From contig JAURPJ010000097.1 of NCBI GenBank assembly GCA_030835305.1, forward strand, positions 1-64,000: a stretch of DNA of 64,000 nucleotides, given 5' to 3'. Within the stretch, counting starts at the first letter, position 1, and each line of letters starts with the position of its first letter. Position numbers and translations under genes: made by a program. This document shows positions 32,945 through 42,079 of the stretch, piece by piece. The notes below the pieces were generated by a model. The model saw only the letters and a list, made by a program, of their open reading frames with translations. It was not told where the DNA came from and made no database searches. The stretch is from Verrucomicrobiota bacterium. GTDB lineage: Bacteria > Verrucomicrobiota > Verrucomicrobiia > Verrucomicrobiales > Akkermansiaceae.

Positions 32945-33844
32945 TCAGGGAAACAATTTCCAGCAAATTAGCATCAAAAGGGAACCTGCGACCATTCCCG
33001 CCGTCAAACCATAAACAGACCATCTGACCTGAAAAGGATGCAAATCCGGTCCCACGAAACTCGGCGGAGCGACAGCCTTGGCCACCACAAAAGATGGCTT
33101 CACCGTCTTTGCCCAATAATTGCGATATTCCGCCTGGCTGTCGTATATCGCCTTTAGCGCTTCACCGGTCGAGTCCCACTCCAGCTTGGCATCAAGAACC
33201 TCAGGGATATAAAGGTAGTCTCCGAGGTCAACCCCCGGCCCCGGGTCGATATTAAGGCCCTTGGCCGCCAAAGCTTGTTTCAACTTCGATTTCGCTGCAG
33301 CCTCCTCATCCATAAGGGGTCGTGAATCACGACCCAACTGCTCGAGCCCCTCCTCTTTTTTCTTCTCGTCAATCCGTTGGATCAAATCCGGCAACTCGGT
33401 CGCCACCGCATTGGCAAAATCAGCGGCTTCCTGGGGATCGTTCAAGCGCGCGGCCACCGTCAACTGATCGCTGCTCTGATCAAGATTCAGGTCGAGCCCT
33501 GTCCGAAATTGTAAAACAACTTCAGGTAGGCTCACTCCCCATTTGTTGACGAAGTCCAGACTGAGGGCCAGGCCCTCCAGAAATTTTTCCGACTTCACCT
33601 GGCGGAGCACCTCCGATTCATTAGCGTCAGCCACCCCGGTGGATCCCGCCTGAATGCCATTTTTGGACGACACAAAAACATCACGCACATGAAATGACAG
33701 AGTCGCATAGGCCAAATATTCCTTGGGAGTCTCATTCCACTTCTGCCTCCCGCAGAAAAACCCGCCCACAACCCCTCCGATCGTCAGAAGGACCAAAAGC
33801 CAAGACCACCACCAAAAACCCCTGCGTCCACGACGTCTTTTCAT
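32945..33844 (-). CDS. Wzz-like polysaccharide co-polymerase protein
   Basis: The 299-residue protein has one transmembrane helix at each end (about 10-30 and 272-296), with a periplasmic helical domain between. The start (SWLLVLLTIGGVVGGFFCGR) is followed by YLAYATLSFHVRD, the strand of Wzz/GumC proteins. DQLTVAARLNDPQEAADFANAVATELPDLI has the typical D-P-x-x-A-A-x-x-A-N motif. A proline-rich run before the second helix (APPSFVGPDLHPFQVRWSVYG) is usual for co-polymerases, which set polysaccharide chain length. There is no tyrosine-kinase domain. No polysaccharide polymerase genes are nearby. It heads the moxR cluster, which is an odd setting for this family. Confidence 0.65.
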   Translation of the reverse strand: MKRRRGRRGFWWWSWLLVLLTIGGVVGGFFCGRQKWNETPKEYLAYATLSFHVRDVFVSSKNGIQAGSTGVADANESEVLRQVKSEKFLEGLALSLDFVNKWGVSLPEVVLQFRTGLDLNLDQSSDQLTVAARLNDPQEAADFANAVATELPDLIQRIDEKKKEEGLEQLGRDSRPLMDEEAAAKSKLKQALAAKGLNIDPGPGVDLGDYLYIPEVLDAKLEWDSTGEALKAIYDSQAEYRNYWAKTVKPSFVVAKAVAPPSFVGPDLHPFQVRWSVYGLTAGMVAGSLLMLICWKLFP

Positions 33845-33893
33845 TGCGTTAATTAGAGCAGTTGGAGCCGATCAGTCACCCGAAAAAATCGAT

Positions 33894-34973
33894 TCACTTC
33901 AAGGTTTGATGAAAGCTCTCACCCTTTTTAAGACTCTCCACGAAACCCGTCATCAAATTGGTCGTCGCGTTAACATCCGAATAAGCGGCCATTTCAATCA
34001 CCGAGTGCATGCAGCGCAGCGGCAGCGAAACCAAAGCGCTCGGAACACCATCCCGGGACTGGAAAATCGTATCGGTATCCGTTCCCGTAAACCGGCTCGC
34101 CGCCTCGTGTTGAATTTCGACCTTCTTTTTCCTGGCGACCTCCAACAAGCGCTTCACCACCAGCGGATGACTCGCGGAACCATGGGTCAGGGTGGGCCCC
34201 CCTCCCAAGTTCACCTTCCCGTACATTGGAGCACTGAGGCCCGGAGTATCCGTCGCATGCGTGACATCCGTGCAGAGACAGACATCCGGCTGGATCCGGT
34301 GGGTCGCCATCGCCGCGCCAAAGCCTCCGATTTCCTCCTGCACAGCATTCAAGCAAACCACCGTGAAAGCCGGCTTCTTCTTGGACGACGCCAACTTTTT
34401 CATCACCTGCGCGATCATAAAACCACCAATGCGATTATCGACCGCCCGACTCACAACGCGGTCCCCACCCAATTCCGTGGGCCCATCGGCATAGACCGCC
34501 GGATGCCCGACCCGCAATCCCAACTTCGCCACCTCTTCCGGCGAGGACGCCCCCACATCCACCCAGAGTTCGTGAACCTTGGGAGCCTTTTCGCTCCCCA
34601 GTGAATCCCGGCGCAGATGAATCGCGGTATTACCGATGATTCCCGGCACGATGCCCTTGTCGCCCATGATTTGGATCCGCCTCCCACGCCCGGTTGCCGA
34701 GTCACTTCCACCCACCCGGTCCAGATATAGAAAACCTTCATCAGTAATGTATTTGATCATGTAACCAATCTCATCGGCATGAGCTTCCAACATCACCACT
34801 TTGCTGGAAGTTCCCTTTAAGGTCGCCCAGGTCGAGCCATAGGCATCGCACTCCACCGAATCGGCAAACTTCCCGACATACTTCGCCCAAACCCTCTGGC
34901 CGGGCATTTCAAATCCCGTCGGGCTTGGAGTTTCGAGGAGATCAAACAAGAAGGATTTTTCCGCTTTCGTCAT
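33894..34973 (-). CDS. M42-family metallo-aminopeptidase
   Basis: The 359-residue cytoplasmic protein has the zinc or cobalt ligands of M42 peptidases: H65 in MLEAHADEIG, the bridging aspartate in VVSRAVDNRIGG, catalytic EE in NAVQEEIGGFGA, DVTHATDTPG, and the last histidine in LRCMHSVIEMA. Family members are tetrahedral aminopeptidases that break down short peptides. Some are annotated as endoglucanases by mistake. It is a single gene about 50 bases upstream of the Wzz-like gene and may be the first gene of that leftward run. Confidence 0.9.
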   Translation of the reverse strand: MTKAEKSFLFDLLETPSPTGFEMPGQRVWAKYVGKFADSVECDAYGSTWATLKGTSSKVVMLEAHADEIGYMIKYITDEGFLYLDRVGGSDSATGRGRRIQIMGDKGIVPGIIGNTAIHLRRDSLGSEKAPKVHELWVDVGASSPEEVAKLGLRVGHPAVYADGPTELGGDRVVSRAVDNRIGGFMIAQVMKKLASSKKKPAFTVVCLNAVQEEIGGFGAAMATHRIQPDVCLCTDVTHATDTPGLSAPMYGKVNLGGGPTLTHGSASHPLVVKRLLEVARKKKVEIQHEAASRFTGTDTDTIFQSRDGVPSALVSLPLRCMHSVIEMAAYSDVNATTNLMTGFVESLKKGESFHQTLK

Positions 34974-35133
34974 GCCCCAAGAATGCCCGCGTCACTCGCC
35001 CAAGTGAAGTGCCAACTGAAACGATTCGCCTGCCCGCCGGATCATTGACCTGAACAGGATTAACCGATATTCCCCGACGAAAATAACACTTGGTCATGGC
35101 TGAACAAAACGTGACCTTCGGAGCCTCCGGAAA

Positions 35134-35640
35134 ATGAAACTACTTCTCAGCATTATTACTGTATTCATCGGGTCCATTTCGAGCCACGGAGACGAAGTCA
35201 AAAGACGGAACGTTGGAGACGTAGTCGTGATTCCCGGGCACCCGTCGTGTTGGCTAAAGGTCATCAAAATCTCAGCACTGATTGACTCTGAAGCGGTTTC
35301 GGAGGAGCCGGTTTTCCACCGTGAGGGCGAGCTCCTGCTGAAGAACAATTCGAAACAGCCGATCGTGGTTTCTGGATACGGATCCGACACGAATCCCCTC
35401 ATCATTGATCGATTCCAAGTGTGGGATCCTGCCTCTAAGAAATGGCCGCCTTTGAAGGTGTGAGGAATATGCGGAACCGGCTTGCAAAAGTTTACGATCG
35501 CTCCAAAGGGACAGCTTGAATTCACCACAACAATGTCGGCAAAGCCTGAGGACAGGAAATTTAGATTCGGGGTCGTAATCACCGACAGTTTCATCCACAA
35601 GGAGCTATTGCCTTTAGCTCAGCCACCGAGCTTCCAAACG
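35134..35640 (+). pseudogene. Small secreted protein gene with an in-frame TGA
   Basis: ATG 35134 opens a signal peptide (MKLLLSIITVFIGSISSHGD) and a strand-rich domain that runs to a TGA at 35461. The same frame continues past the stop without a break in style: KWPPLKV, stop, GICGTGLQKFTIAPKGQLEF, then DRKFRFGVVITDSFIHKELL. The two parts clearly belong to one domain, so the TGA looks like a point mutation. Two independent short genes are less likely because the second part has no good start. The protein was not recognised. Nothing nearby suggests recoding of TGA. Confidence 0.6.
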
Positions 35641-35648
35641 TCAGGAAA

Positions 35649-36030
35649 AAATGATCAAAGTCATCACTTCAATCTTCCTGGTTTTATCTTCTCAACGAGC
35701 TGTGGACGGCTCTCGATAAACAAGGGGACCGCCACAAAACAACTGGATTATTCGCTATCGGAATTGAACCTTAAAGGGGCCGGGAGAGACGCAAACCGCA
35801 ACTTCAAGAATGGCGACATTCGGTTCGCGGCATGCCTGGGTGAAGCACCGGGCCCATATTTTCCGGCAGTCCCGCAAACAAGGTGGCAATTCATCAGGGA
35901 CGAGGACGACTACTGGATGATTAAAAGCACGAGCGATGCGATCGAGTCCAATTACCATGAGGCGCTCATTGAACGGTCTGTGTTATATGCATCCAACTAC
36001 AACAGACGTCTCCTGAAGTTTCTAAAGTAA
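35649..36030 (+). pseudogene. Second small secreted protein gene, frameshifted
   Basis: ATG 35649 gives a signal-like start (MIKVITSIFLVLSSQRAVDG) and stops after 22 residues. A different frame then runs from about 35700 to a stop at 36030 with KGAGRDANRNFKNGDIRF, PQTRWQFIRDEDDYWMIKST and ALIERSVLYASNYNRRLL. One deletion or insertion near 35700 would join them into a protein of about 127 residues. The family was not recognised. It lies next to the broken gene at 35134, so both may have decayed together. The join is my inference. Confidence 0.45.
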
Positions 36031-36153
36031 GAAAGCTACCAGTCTCGGCACGACACGCCTCCATGCTTGTTTGACCCCACTCGGATTTTCATTTTTGAAA
36101 CAAAGGGCCTGCCTCCGGACGGACCACCCTTTTTGCTGACTCGTGGTAGAGCG

Positions 36154-36912
36154 TCACTCCGTCACAGAAGCAGGACCGAAACGGGTGCAGCGCCCCCGGC
36201 CCTCAACCAACTCCAAAAGCTGCTCGGGACGACGTCCATTGGCGACCAAAACTCCGACTCCGGCCTGGGTGGCAGACTTTACCGCCTTTAATTTCGAAGC
36301 CATTCCGCCGATGGAGAACTTGCCGCTTTCTTTTCGTACCAAGCCATCGACCTCGGAGAGGTCTTCGACCTTTCCAATGAGCTGATTTCCGGCATCCAGG
36401 ACTCCATCGACTGTGGTGAAGAGAATGAGTTGTTTTGCCTCCAAAAATTCGGCCACGCGAGCCGAGAGCATATCGTTATCTCCCACCCTGAGTTCTTCGA
36501 TGGCCACCGAGTCGTTCTCATTGACGATGGGAATAATGTCTCCCTCTGCGAGAAGTCGGCGCATCGTTGCGGAGATCCGATCGTGGTTTTCCTTCAAATC
36601 TGCACCTGTCAAAAGGAGCTGAGCCACATCCAGATCAAATTGCTCGAAAAGAGTTTGATATCGCTGCATCAGGCGGGCCTGCCCGATCGCCGCGGCCGCC
36701 TGGCGGGTCTCCACGTCATCCGGATAGGAGGTCAGATCGAGCGAACTCACGCCCGCCCCGACCGCCCCGGACGACACCATGACACAAGGGTAGCCCCGCG
36801 CCTTGAGACCTGCGACGGCCGTCACCAGACGGACCAGCGAAGCGCCGTCCAGCGTCCCATTTTCGCGGGTCAAAACTCCCGTGCCGACCTTGATAACAAT
36901 CAAATCTTTCAT
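36154..36912 (-). CDS. proB: Glutamate 5-kinase, short form without PUA domain
   Basis: The enzyme phosphorylates glutamate as the first step of proline synthesis. The 252-residue protein carries the amino-acid-kinase fold: [27 protein letters not shown] (substrate loop), [35 protein letters not shown] and [20 protein letters not shown]. It lacks the C-terminal RNA-like PUA domain of the 367-residue enterobacterial enzyme, a form that is common. It directly follows argS (3-base gap), and proA is not in the window. Confidence 0.93.
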   Translation of the reverse strand: MKDLIVIKVGTGVLTRENGTLDGASLVRLVTAVAGLKARGYPCVMVSSGAVGAGVSSLDLTSYPDDVETRQAAAAIGQARLMQRYQTLFEQFDLDVAQLLLTGADLKENHDRISATMRRLLAEGDIIPIVNENDSVAIEELRVGDNDMLSARVAEFLEAKQLILFTTVDGVLDAGNQLIGKVEDLSEVDGLVRKESGKFSIGGMASKLKAVKSATQAGVGVLVANGRRPEQLLELVEGRGRCTRFGPASVTE

Positions 36913-36915
36913 CGT

Positions 36916-38673
36916 TTACATCCTCTCGGGAACCGGAATTGCCAACAGGTTTAAACCGTCCTTGAGAACCCTCGAAGTGAGATCGCAGAGTATCAGACGA
37001 CTCTCACGCGTCTGCCCTTCCGACTTCAGTACCGGACAGGCTTCAAAAAACGAATGAAAGGCACGGGCCAATTCCAGAAGGTAGGTTGCGAGAAGGTTCG
37101 GGCGATAATCCTCAAGAACCTGGTGCACCTGATCGCTGTAACGGGTCAACATCCGCACGAGATGAATCTCGGCCTTTTCAGTGAGTTGAAGATTGCCCCC
37201 CTGCAACTCCACTTCTTCGTCGAGCTTTCTGAAAATCGAACGGGAACGAACATAGCTGTAGAGCAGGTATGGTGCGGTATCACCTTCAAGTGCCACCATC
37301 TTGTCGAGATCAAAGACATAGTCCGACATGCGATGGTGGGAAAGCTCGGTAAACTTCACGGAATTTACTCCGATCAACTCGGCGAGCGCAGCTTTCTCCT
37401 CGGCGGTATCGAGATGGCTCTTTTCGTCCACCACGATCTGCGCGGCTTTGACGGCATCATTCAGAACATCCTCGAGCTGCGGCAAGTCACCGGCCCGGGT
37501 TTTCAACGGCTTCCCGTCTTTGCCAAGGATGGTTCCAAAGGCAACGTGCACAAGGTTCGCCTGGTCATGACCGAGGCGTTTCGAGGCCTCAAAAAGCTGC
37601 GCAAAATGCCCCCCTTGCCTGAAATCCACAACATACCAAATGTGATCGGCTTTCCACTCGTTCACGCGATGTTCCACGGTGGCAAGATCCGTAGTGGCAT
37701 AATTGAAGGCACCATCACTTTTCCTGATCATCATCGGATAATCCTGCCACTCGCCGTCACGGTTGATCTTGAACGGATCATTCTTTGGCTTGCCCGATTC
37801 ATTGGAAAAAATACAGATCGCTCCGTCGCTTTCGCGCGCCAAGCCATCTGCCACCAACTGATCGACCAAGGGAGCCAGAGCATCATTGTAGGCGCTCTCG
37901 CCCATCCAGTAATCGAAGCTCACATCAAGCCGCTCGTAAATCTGATCGAGGCCTTTCCGCGAGAGCGCAAGACAACGCTCCCAAATGGCCTTGTTCTCGG
38001 CGTCCCCTTGCTGAAGCTTCACCAACTCGGCGCGACAGGCTTCCTTGACTTCTTCCTCCTCCTTCGAAGCATCCGAAGCAGTCCGATAAAGCCTGAGTAA
38101 TTCCTGAAGCGGCTCGGTCTCAAGCCTGTCTTCATCAACACCTTTCTTCCAAGCCCAGGTCACCATCCCAAACTGGGTTCCCCAGTCGCCGATGTGGTTA
38201 TCTTTAATCACCTTGTGGCCCACTTTTGTAGCAACCCGGGAAAGACATTCGCCGATAATGGTCGAGCGAATGTGACCAACGTGCATCGGCTTGGCGACAT
38301 TGGGCGCCGAGAAATCAACCACGATGGTTTTCGGCGAGTTGACCTGTGAGACGGACAAATCATCCGACTCCCACTGCGCCCGTGCGAGACCAGACCACGC
38401 TCCGGGGTTCAAAGTAAAGTTCAAGAAACCCGGCCCCGCGATCGAAACCTCGCAGAGATCCTCCGCCACGATCCTGCCCGCCAGGTCCTCCGCAAACTCA
38501 CGCGGATTCTTTCCCAACCCCTTCGCCAACATCATGGCGACATTGCTCTGAAAATCACCAAAACGAAGATCGGCAGCCTTGGTCACCTGAATCCGGGCAG
38601 GATCGGGAATCGCAACTTCAAGCGACTCGAGGGCGGTGAGAACTTTCTCACGAAGAATTTCGGGAATGGTCAT
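36916..38673 (-). CDS. argS: Arginyl-tRNA synthetase
   Basis: This class I synthetase charges tRNA-Arg. The 585-residue protein has the N-terminal Add-1 domain (residues about 1-95) for tRNA recognition. The HIGH-type motif is DFSAPNVAKPMHVGHIRSTI (119-138) and the helix VIKDNHIGDWGTQFGM follows. ILGKDGKPLKTRAGD stands in for KMSKS, as in most ArgRS. The C-terminal anticodon-binding DALR domain ends in LAIPVPERM, a close match to the usual GL-x-x-PE-x-M ending. It is in a leftward operon with proB. Confidence 0.95.
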   Translation of the reverse strand: MTIPEILREKVLTALESLEVAIPDPARIQVTKAADLRFGDFQSNVAMMLAKGLGKNPREFAEDLAGRIVAEDLCEVSIAGPGFLNFTLNPGAWSGLARAQWESDDLSVSQVNSPKTIVVDFSAPNVAKPMHVGHIRSTIIGECLSRVATKVGHKVIKDNHIGDWGTQFGMVTWAWKKGVDEDRLETEPLQELLRLYRTASDASKEEEEVKEACRAELVKLQQGDAENKAIWERCLALSRKGLDQIYERLDVSFDYWMGESAYNDALAPLVDQLVADGLARESDGAICIFSNESGKPKNDPFKINRDGEWQDYPMMIRKSDGAFNYATTDLATVEHRVNEWKADHIWYVVDFRQGGHFAQLFEASKRLGHDQANLVHVAFGTILGKDGKPLKTRAGDLPQLEDVLNDAVKAAQIVVDEKSHLDTAEEKAALAELIGVNSVKFTELSHHRMSDYVFDLDKMVALEGDTAPYLLYSYVRSRSIFRKLDEEVELQGGNLQLTEKAEIHLVRMLTRYSDQVHQVLEDYRPNLLATYLLELARAFHSFFEACPVLKSEGQTRESRLILCDLTSRVLKDGLNLLAIPVPERM

Positions 38674-38685
38674 AACTAAAAAAAT

Positions 38686-39153
38686 TTAGGCGGGAACGGG
38701 CGAGTTAAAGATGCGGCAGACTTCATCGGCGGTCGTTGCTTTTTCGAGCGCACAACGACGGTCCGATTGATTGAACAAGCGAGCCAACTCGGAGAGCAAC
38801 TGGAGATGCTTCGCGCCCTGCTCCTCGGGAACCAGCATCAAAAAGATGAGATGCGAGGGGGCATTGTCCGGGCAATCAAAATCGACTCCCTCGCGGGACC
38901 GGCCAAAAACGGCCAATGTCTCCTTCAATCCCTTCACTCTGGCATGGGGAATGGCCACTCCGGAACCCAGACCGGTGCCAATGTGCGACTCCCGCTCAAG
39001 AACAGCATTCCCCACACAATAGCAATCGCCGGAGGAAACTTTCCCGATTTTGCAAAGGTGCCCGACCATTTCGAGAACAACTTCCTCGTGATCAGTCTCG
39101 GTAAGTTCGAGAATGACCGACTCGGGAGTGACCAATTTTTGAAGAGCTGACAT
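38686..39153 (-). CDS. PTS EIIA type-2 (PtsN-like) protein
   Basis: This 155-residue cytoplasmic phosphocarrier domain belongs to the mannitol/fructose EIIA family. The phosphorylated histidine is in GSGVAIPHARVKGL (near residue 71). The HLIFLMLVPEEQGAKHLQLLSELARLF block is the conserved second half. Lone EIIA proteins of this type are usually nitrogen-type regulators (EIIA-Ntr), fed by PtsP and NPr, that sense nitrogen state and control potassium uptake and sigma-54 related genes. It lies 12 bases before argS in the same direction. No rpoN or hpf is nearby, so the regulatory role is inferred from the family. Confidence 0.88.
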   Translation of the reverse strand: MSALQKLVTPESVILELTETDHEEVVLEMVGHLCKIGKVSSGDCYCVGNAVLERESHIGTGLGSGVAIPHARVKGLKETLAVFGRSREGVDFDCPDNAPSHLIFLMLVPEEQGAKHLQLLSELARLFNQSDRRCALEKATTADEVCRIFNSPVPA

Positions 39154-39355
39154 AATGAGAATTCCCGCAAGGACGACTCCCGCAAGGCGAACTTGCTAAT
39201 GGAGCCGCCCTAAAGAAACAAGGGCAAATCCGGTTGAGCCCACTCCGGTGTTATGGGTTGCGGATCGCCGGGACTTCACATCGTGCCAGACCTCGGCTAA
39301 GTTGCCTTCGCAGTTCATTTCGCAAGGGCGTATTGAGCAACAATCGCACACCGCC

Positions 39356-40102
39356 ATGCATCTCAAACTCACCATCGCATACGACGGCACCCGCTTCGGC
39401 GGTTGGCAGATCCAGCCCAATGCCGACACCGTCCAGGAGCGCATCGAAGGGGCTCTCGCAGAAATTGCCAAAGAGAAAATCCGTCTTCATGGCTCCGGGC
39501 GGACCGATGCCGGCGTTCACGCGCTCGGACAAGTCGCAAATTTCGATGCTCCAAACCACCTTACCATGAATCCTTTTAATTGGGTTCCTGCGCTCAATAG
39601 CAAGCTCCCTCCGGAAATCCGGATCATGGAATGCGAGGAAGTTCCTGATGAATTCCACGCCCGCTTTTCGGCACGCTCAAAAACCTACATCTATCGCCTT
39701 TGCCTGTCCCCCATCCTTCCGCCCTTCCTATCAAAACGCGCCTGGCATCTCCCCAGGCAACTCAACCCGGTCGACCTTGGGAAAGCGCTTTCATTTTACC
39801 AGGGCAGCCACGACTTCCGGGCTTTCGCCGCAAATCGCGGAAATGAAACGGAAGAGACCGACTACGTCCGCGAGATTACCCGCGCAGATTTCGAACAAAT
39901 CGATGAAGGCTACCTGATCACGTTCACCGGCAATGGCTTCCTTTACAAAATGGTCCGCCTCCTCACCGGAGGAGCAGTTCAAGCCGCGCAAGGTTACCTG
40001 CGCCAGGATGATCTTTACGATCTCGTCAACTCGCCCACCGGTAAAAAATCACCCCTCTGTGCTCCACCCGACGGGCTCACCCTGCTCTCGGTTGAATACT
40101 AG
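39356..40102 (+). CDS. truA: tRNA pseudouridine synthase A
   Basis: The enzyme makes pseudouridine at positions 38-40 of tRNAs. The ATG at 39356 (MHLKLTIAYDGTRFGGWQ) is the family start and gives 248 residues. Catalytic D51 is in GSGRTDAGVHALGQVANF. AARSKTYIYRL-like text appears as SARSKTYIYRLCLS, and NGFLYKMVRLLTGGAVQ is the conserved C-terminal block. It probably forms a run with the membrane protein gene that begins 58 bases after its stop. Confidence 0.95.
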   Translation: MHLKLTIAYDGTRFGGWQIQPNADTVQERIEGALAEIAKEKIRLHGSGRTDAGVHALGQVANFDAPNHLTMNPFNWVPALNSKLPPEIRIMECEEVPDEFHARFSARSKTYIYRLCLSPILPPFLSKRAWHLPRQLNPVDLGKALSFYQGSHDFRAFAANRGNETEETDYVREITRADFEQIDEGYLITFTGNGFLYKMVRLLTGGAVQAAQGYLRQDDLYDLVNSPTGKKSPLCAPPDGLTLLSVEY

Positions 40103-40160
40103 CTTGCAACTGAAACGATTACCTTGCCAGCACTACCGTCATCAGCGAAATTACATCTAC

Positions 40161-40784
40161 GTGAATCAACCTCCTGAAAAAACCTGGAAACAAGCTCTCA
40201 TGTCGACGGCTCTTGTTCTGGCAGGATCTTTCGCGATCTTCTTCCCGGCATGGCTCCCCGATAAGCCCAATCTCCCTACCGAAGAGGGTATCGTCGAAGG
40301 CCTGCAATTGGTTCTGCTTCTTACAACCTCCGCTTTTTGGTTTGGAGCTGCTCACCCAGCTGGCAAGGTCGGGCCTTTCTACCAAATCATGGGCGCCATC
40401 ACACTCGCCTCGGCGCTTGGAGAAGGAGATGGACTGATTGAAAAAACCACCCACTTCGCAGTCGAATGGTTCTTCATTCCGCTCGGAATCTACGCATTCT
40501 TCAAATTCAAGAGCCACAGGAAACACCTCGGAGCGTTCATCGGCGAATTCGTTTCCCGACCAGCCGCGGGATTCTTTGCCTCTGCCTTCATGCTCATTTT
40601 TGTGCTGGCCCGCTTTCTTGGCACTTCACTGCTCTGGAAAGCGTCGCTCGGCGACAACTATCACTCGGACGTGCCTCAAACCGTTGAGGCTTACCTTGAG
40701 CTCCTTGCCTGTTACCTGCTTCTTATCGGAACCATCGGATTGTGTCTCGCTCCTCGAGCCCACGACCCCACCGAACTTGATTAG
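40161..40784 (+). CDS. Membrane protein of unknown function
   Basis: The coding frame is open from inside truA, but a GTG at 40161 (NQPPEKTWKQALMSTALVL) or an ATG at 40200 is the likely start. GTG 40161 gives 207 residues. There are six hydrophobic stretches, roughly at 12-33, 50-68, 78-95, 105-122, 135-158 and 175-198. EGDGLIEKTTHFAVEWFFIPLGIYAF includes acidic and histidine residues between helices. No family was recognised. The stop directly abuts the GTG of a broken glycosyltransferase gene, so the three genes were once an operon. Confidence 0.6.
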   Translation: MNQPPEKTWKQALMSTALVLAGSFAIFFPAWLPDKPNLPTEEGIVEGLQLVLLLTTSAFWFGAAHPAGKVGPFYQIMGAITLASALGEGDGLIEKTTHFAVEWFFIPLGIYAFFKFKSHRKHLGAFIGEFVSRPAAGFFASAFMLIFVLARFLGTSLLWKASLGDNYHSDVPQTVEAYLELLACYLLLIGTIGLCLAPRAHDPTELD

Positions 40785-41760
40785 GTGGAAGTCCCCCGGC
40801 TCATTCTCGGAAATTCAAACAAACGCTTCTCCGGCGTCACCACGACCATGCTCCAGACGCTTCGGGAGGTGCGAAAACTCATGCCGCTGGTCGTCATGGG
40901 AAGCCATCACCTCCCATACGGAACTCCAACCATTCGCTTCCGGGACCTTATTAGGCTCAATGACAAGAACCGCATTTTCCACGCTCGCCGAAACGATGAG
41001 ATGATCCAGACCCTGACTGCCCATAAGCTCGGCGCAAAGATCAAAATCATCTATCACCCGCCCAGTGCTACCACACCCGCTTCACACGCTGGCTGATGTC
41101 GCAAATGGACGGCTCCCGCGGATGTAATCATCCAGCACGGAATCGACCTGGAACGCTACCACCCGCCCAAGGACAAAAAAAGAAGCATGACAAACCCTCG
41201 GGTTCCCCGGGGAATTTGGGATTGGCATCTGCGGCCGCGGCCGCCCCCCAAAAGGCATCGATGTTCTGGTCGCAGCAGTGATTCCTGTTATGAAGGAAAA
41301 CTCTGCACCCACCGTCGTTATCGTGGGCGAAACAACCCCAAAATTTCGCGACTACCAAAAGTAACTCCAGGCCAAGATCGACAAAGCCGGACTTTCCAGA
41401 CGAATCATTTTCCACGGAAAACAACCGGGCAGGGCGCTACCCGGTCTATTTCGAGGAATGTCGATTGTAGTAGCTCTGTCTCGAAACGAAGGCTTTGGCC
41501 TAATCATCCCGGAAGCCATGGCGAGCGGATGCGCGGTGCTGACCTCACACGCCGGATCCTGGCAGGACATCATCGACGAAGAACACCATGGTTTCAACGT
41601 TCCGGTCGGAGACCCCGAAGCAACACAAACAGCCCTTTAAAAAACTGCTCGATTCAAACCTTGAGCAAATAGGGAGCGCCGGACGGAAACACGTGGAGAA
41701 AGACTACACGATCCAGCGCTAAACCAACTCATTAGTGGACTTCTATCAATCAATTCTCCA
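40785..41760 (+). pseudogene. Broken GT4-family glycosyltransferase gene
   Basis: The N-terminal part (from GTG 40785) reads RLILGNSNKRFSGVTTTMLQ and LMPLVVMGSHHLP, as in GT4 enzymes that act on envelope sugars. After about 41090 the frame is lost. Later pieces are VIIQHGIDLERYHPPKD (about 41120) in one frame and RRIIFHGKQPGRALPGLFRG in another, then SIVVALSRNEGFGLIIPEAM with ASGCAVLTSHAGSWQDIIDE, the nucleotide-sugar EX7E motif region. A TAA at 41638 and further stops interrupt the end (YTIQR). At least three frameshifts or stops are needed to explain it. It was likely a sugar transferase for lipopolysaccharide. Confidence 0.8.
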
Positions 41761-41775
41761 CAAGGGGAGTAACAA

Positions 41776-41914
41776 CTAGCGATTGCCTACCTTTTGCAGT
41801 CCGTTTCCGGCTCCCTCAAGATCACGGCCAAGACCCTGAACGGTCTGACAGCTGGTAAGGGCGCTGAGGACAGAGATTGCAAGCCCAAGGGCGAAAAATT
41901 TGAATATTTTCATT
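41776..41914 (-). pseudogene. Entericidin-like lipoprotein gene with a one-base insertion
   Basis: From ATG 41914 the minus strand reads MKIFKFFALGL and then, after one extra G near 41880, a second frame gives AISVLSALTSC followed by QTVQGLGRDLEGAGNGLQKV and a stop at 41776. Joined, this is a 45-residue protein with a lipoprotein signal, lipidated Cys, T-V-Q-G-x-G-x-D-x-E and x-A-G, the pattern of EcnA/EcnB entericidin lipoproteins. The extra base breaks it. The insertion may be a real mutation or an assembly error, since the rest is intact. Confidence 0.6.
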
Positions 41915-42079
41915 ATCTTTATTTTCAATACCACCATACCGTGACAGATTCCGCACCGGATTCAAGTGACCATTTTACCAAATGCACCATAGCCGCCTTT
42001 AACCCTTGAAATAATCAATGCTTATGAACAGTCGCCTAATTCGCATCGATGCTTGCACAACGAGCACTCCAAAAGAGTT

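Noticed and set aside
35461-35463. TGA as a selenocysteine codon
   Set aside because: No hairpin of SECIS type follows, no selenoprotein family match is seen, and many other broken genes in the window make a nonsense mutation more likely.
41794-42009. Rightward 71-codon frame before the giant gene
   Set aside because: It is antisense to the entericidin-like text and has no family pattern or ribosome binding site.
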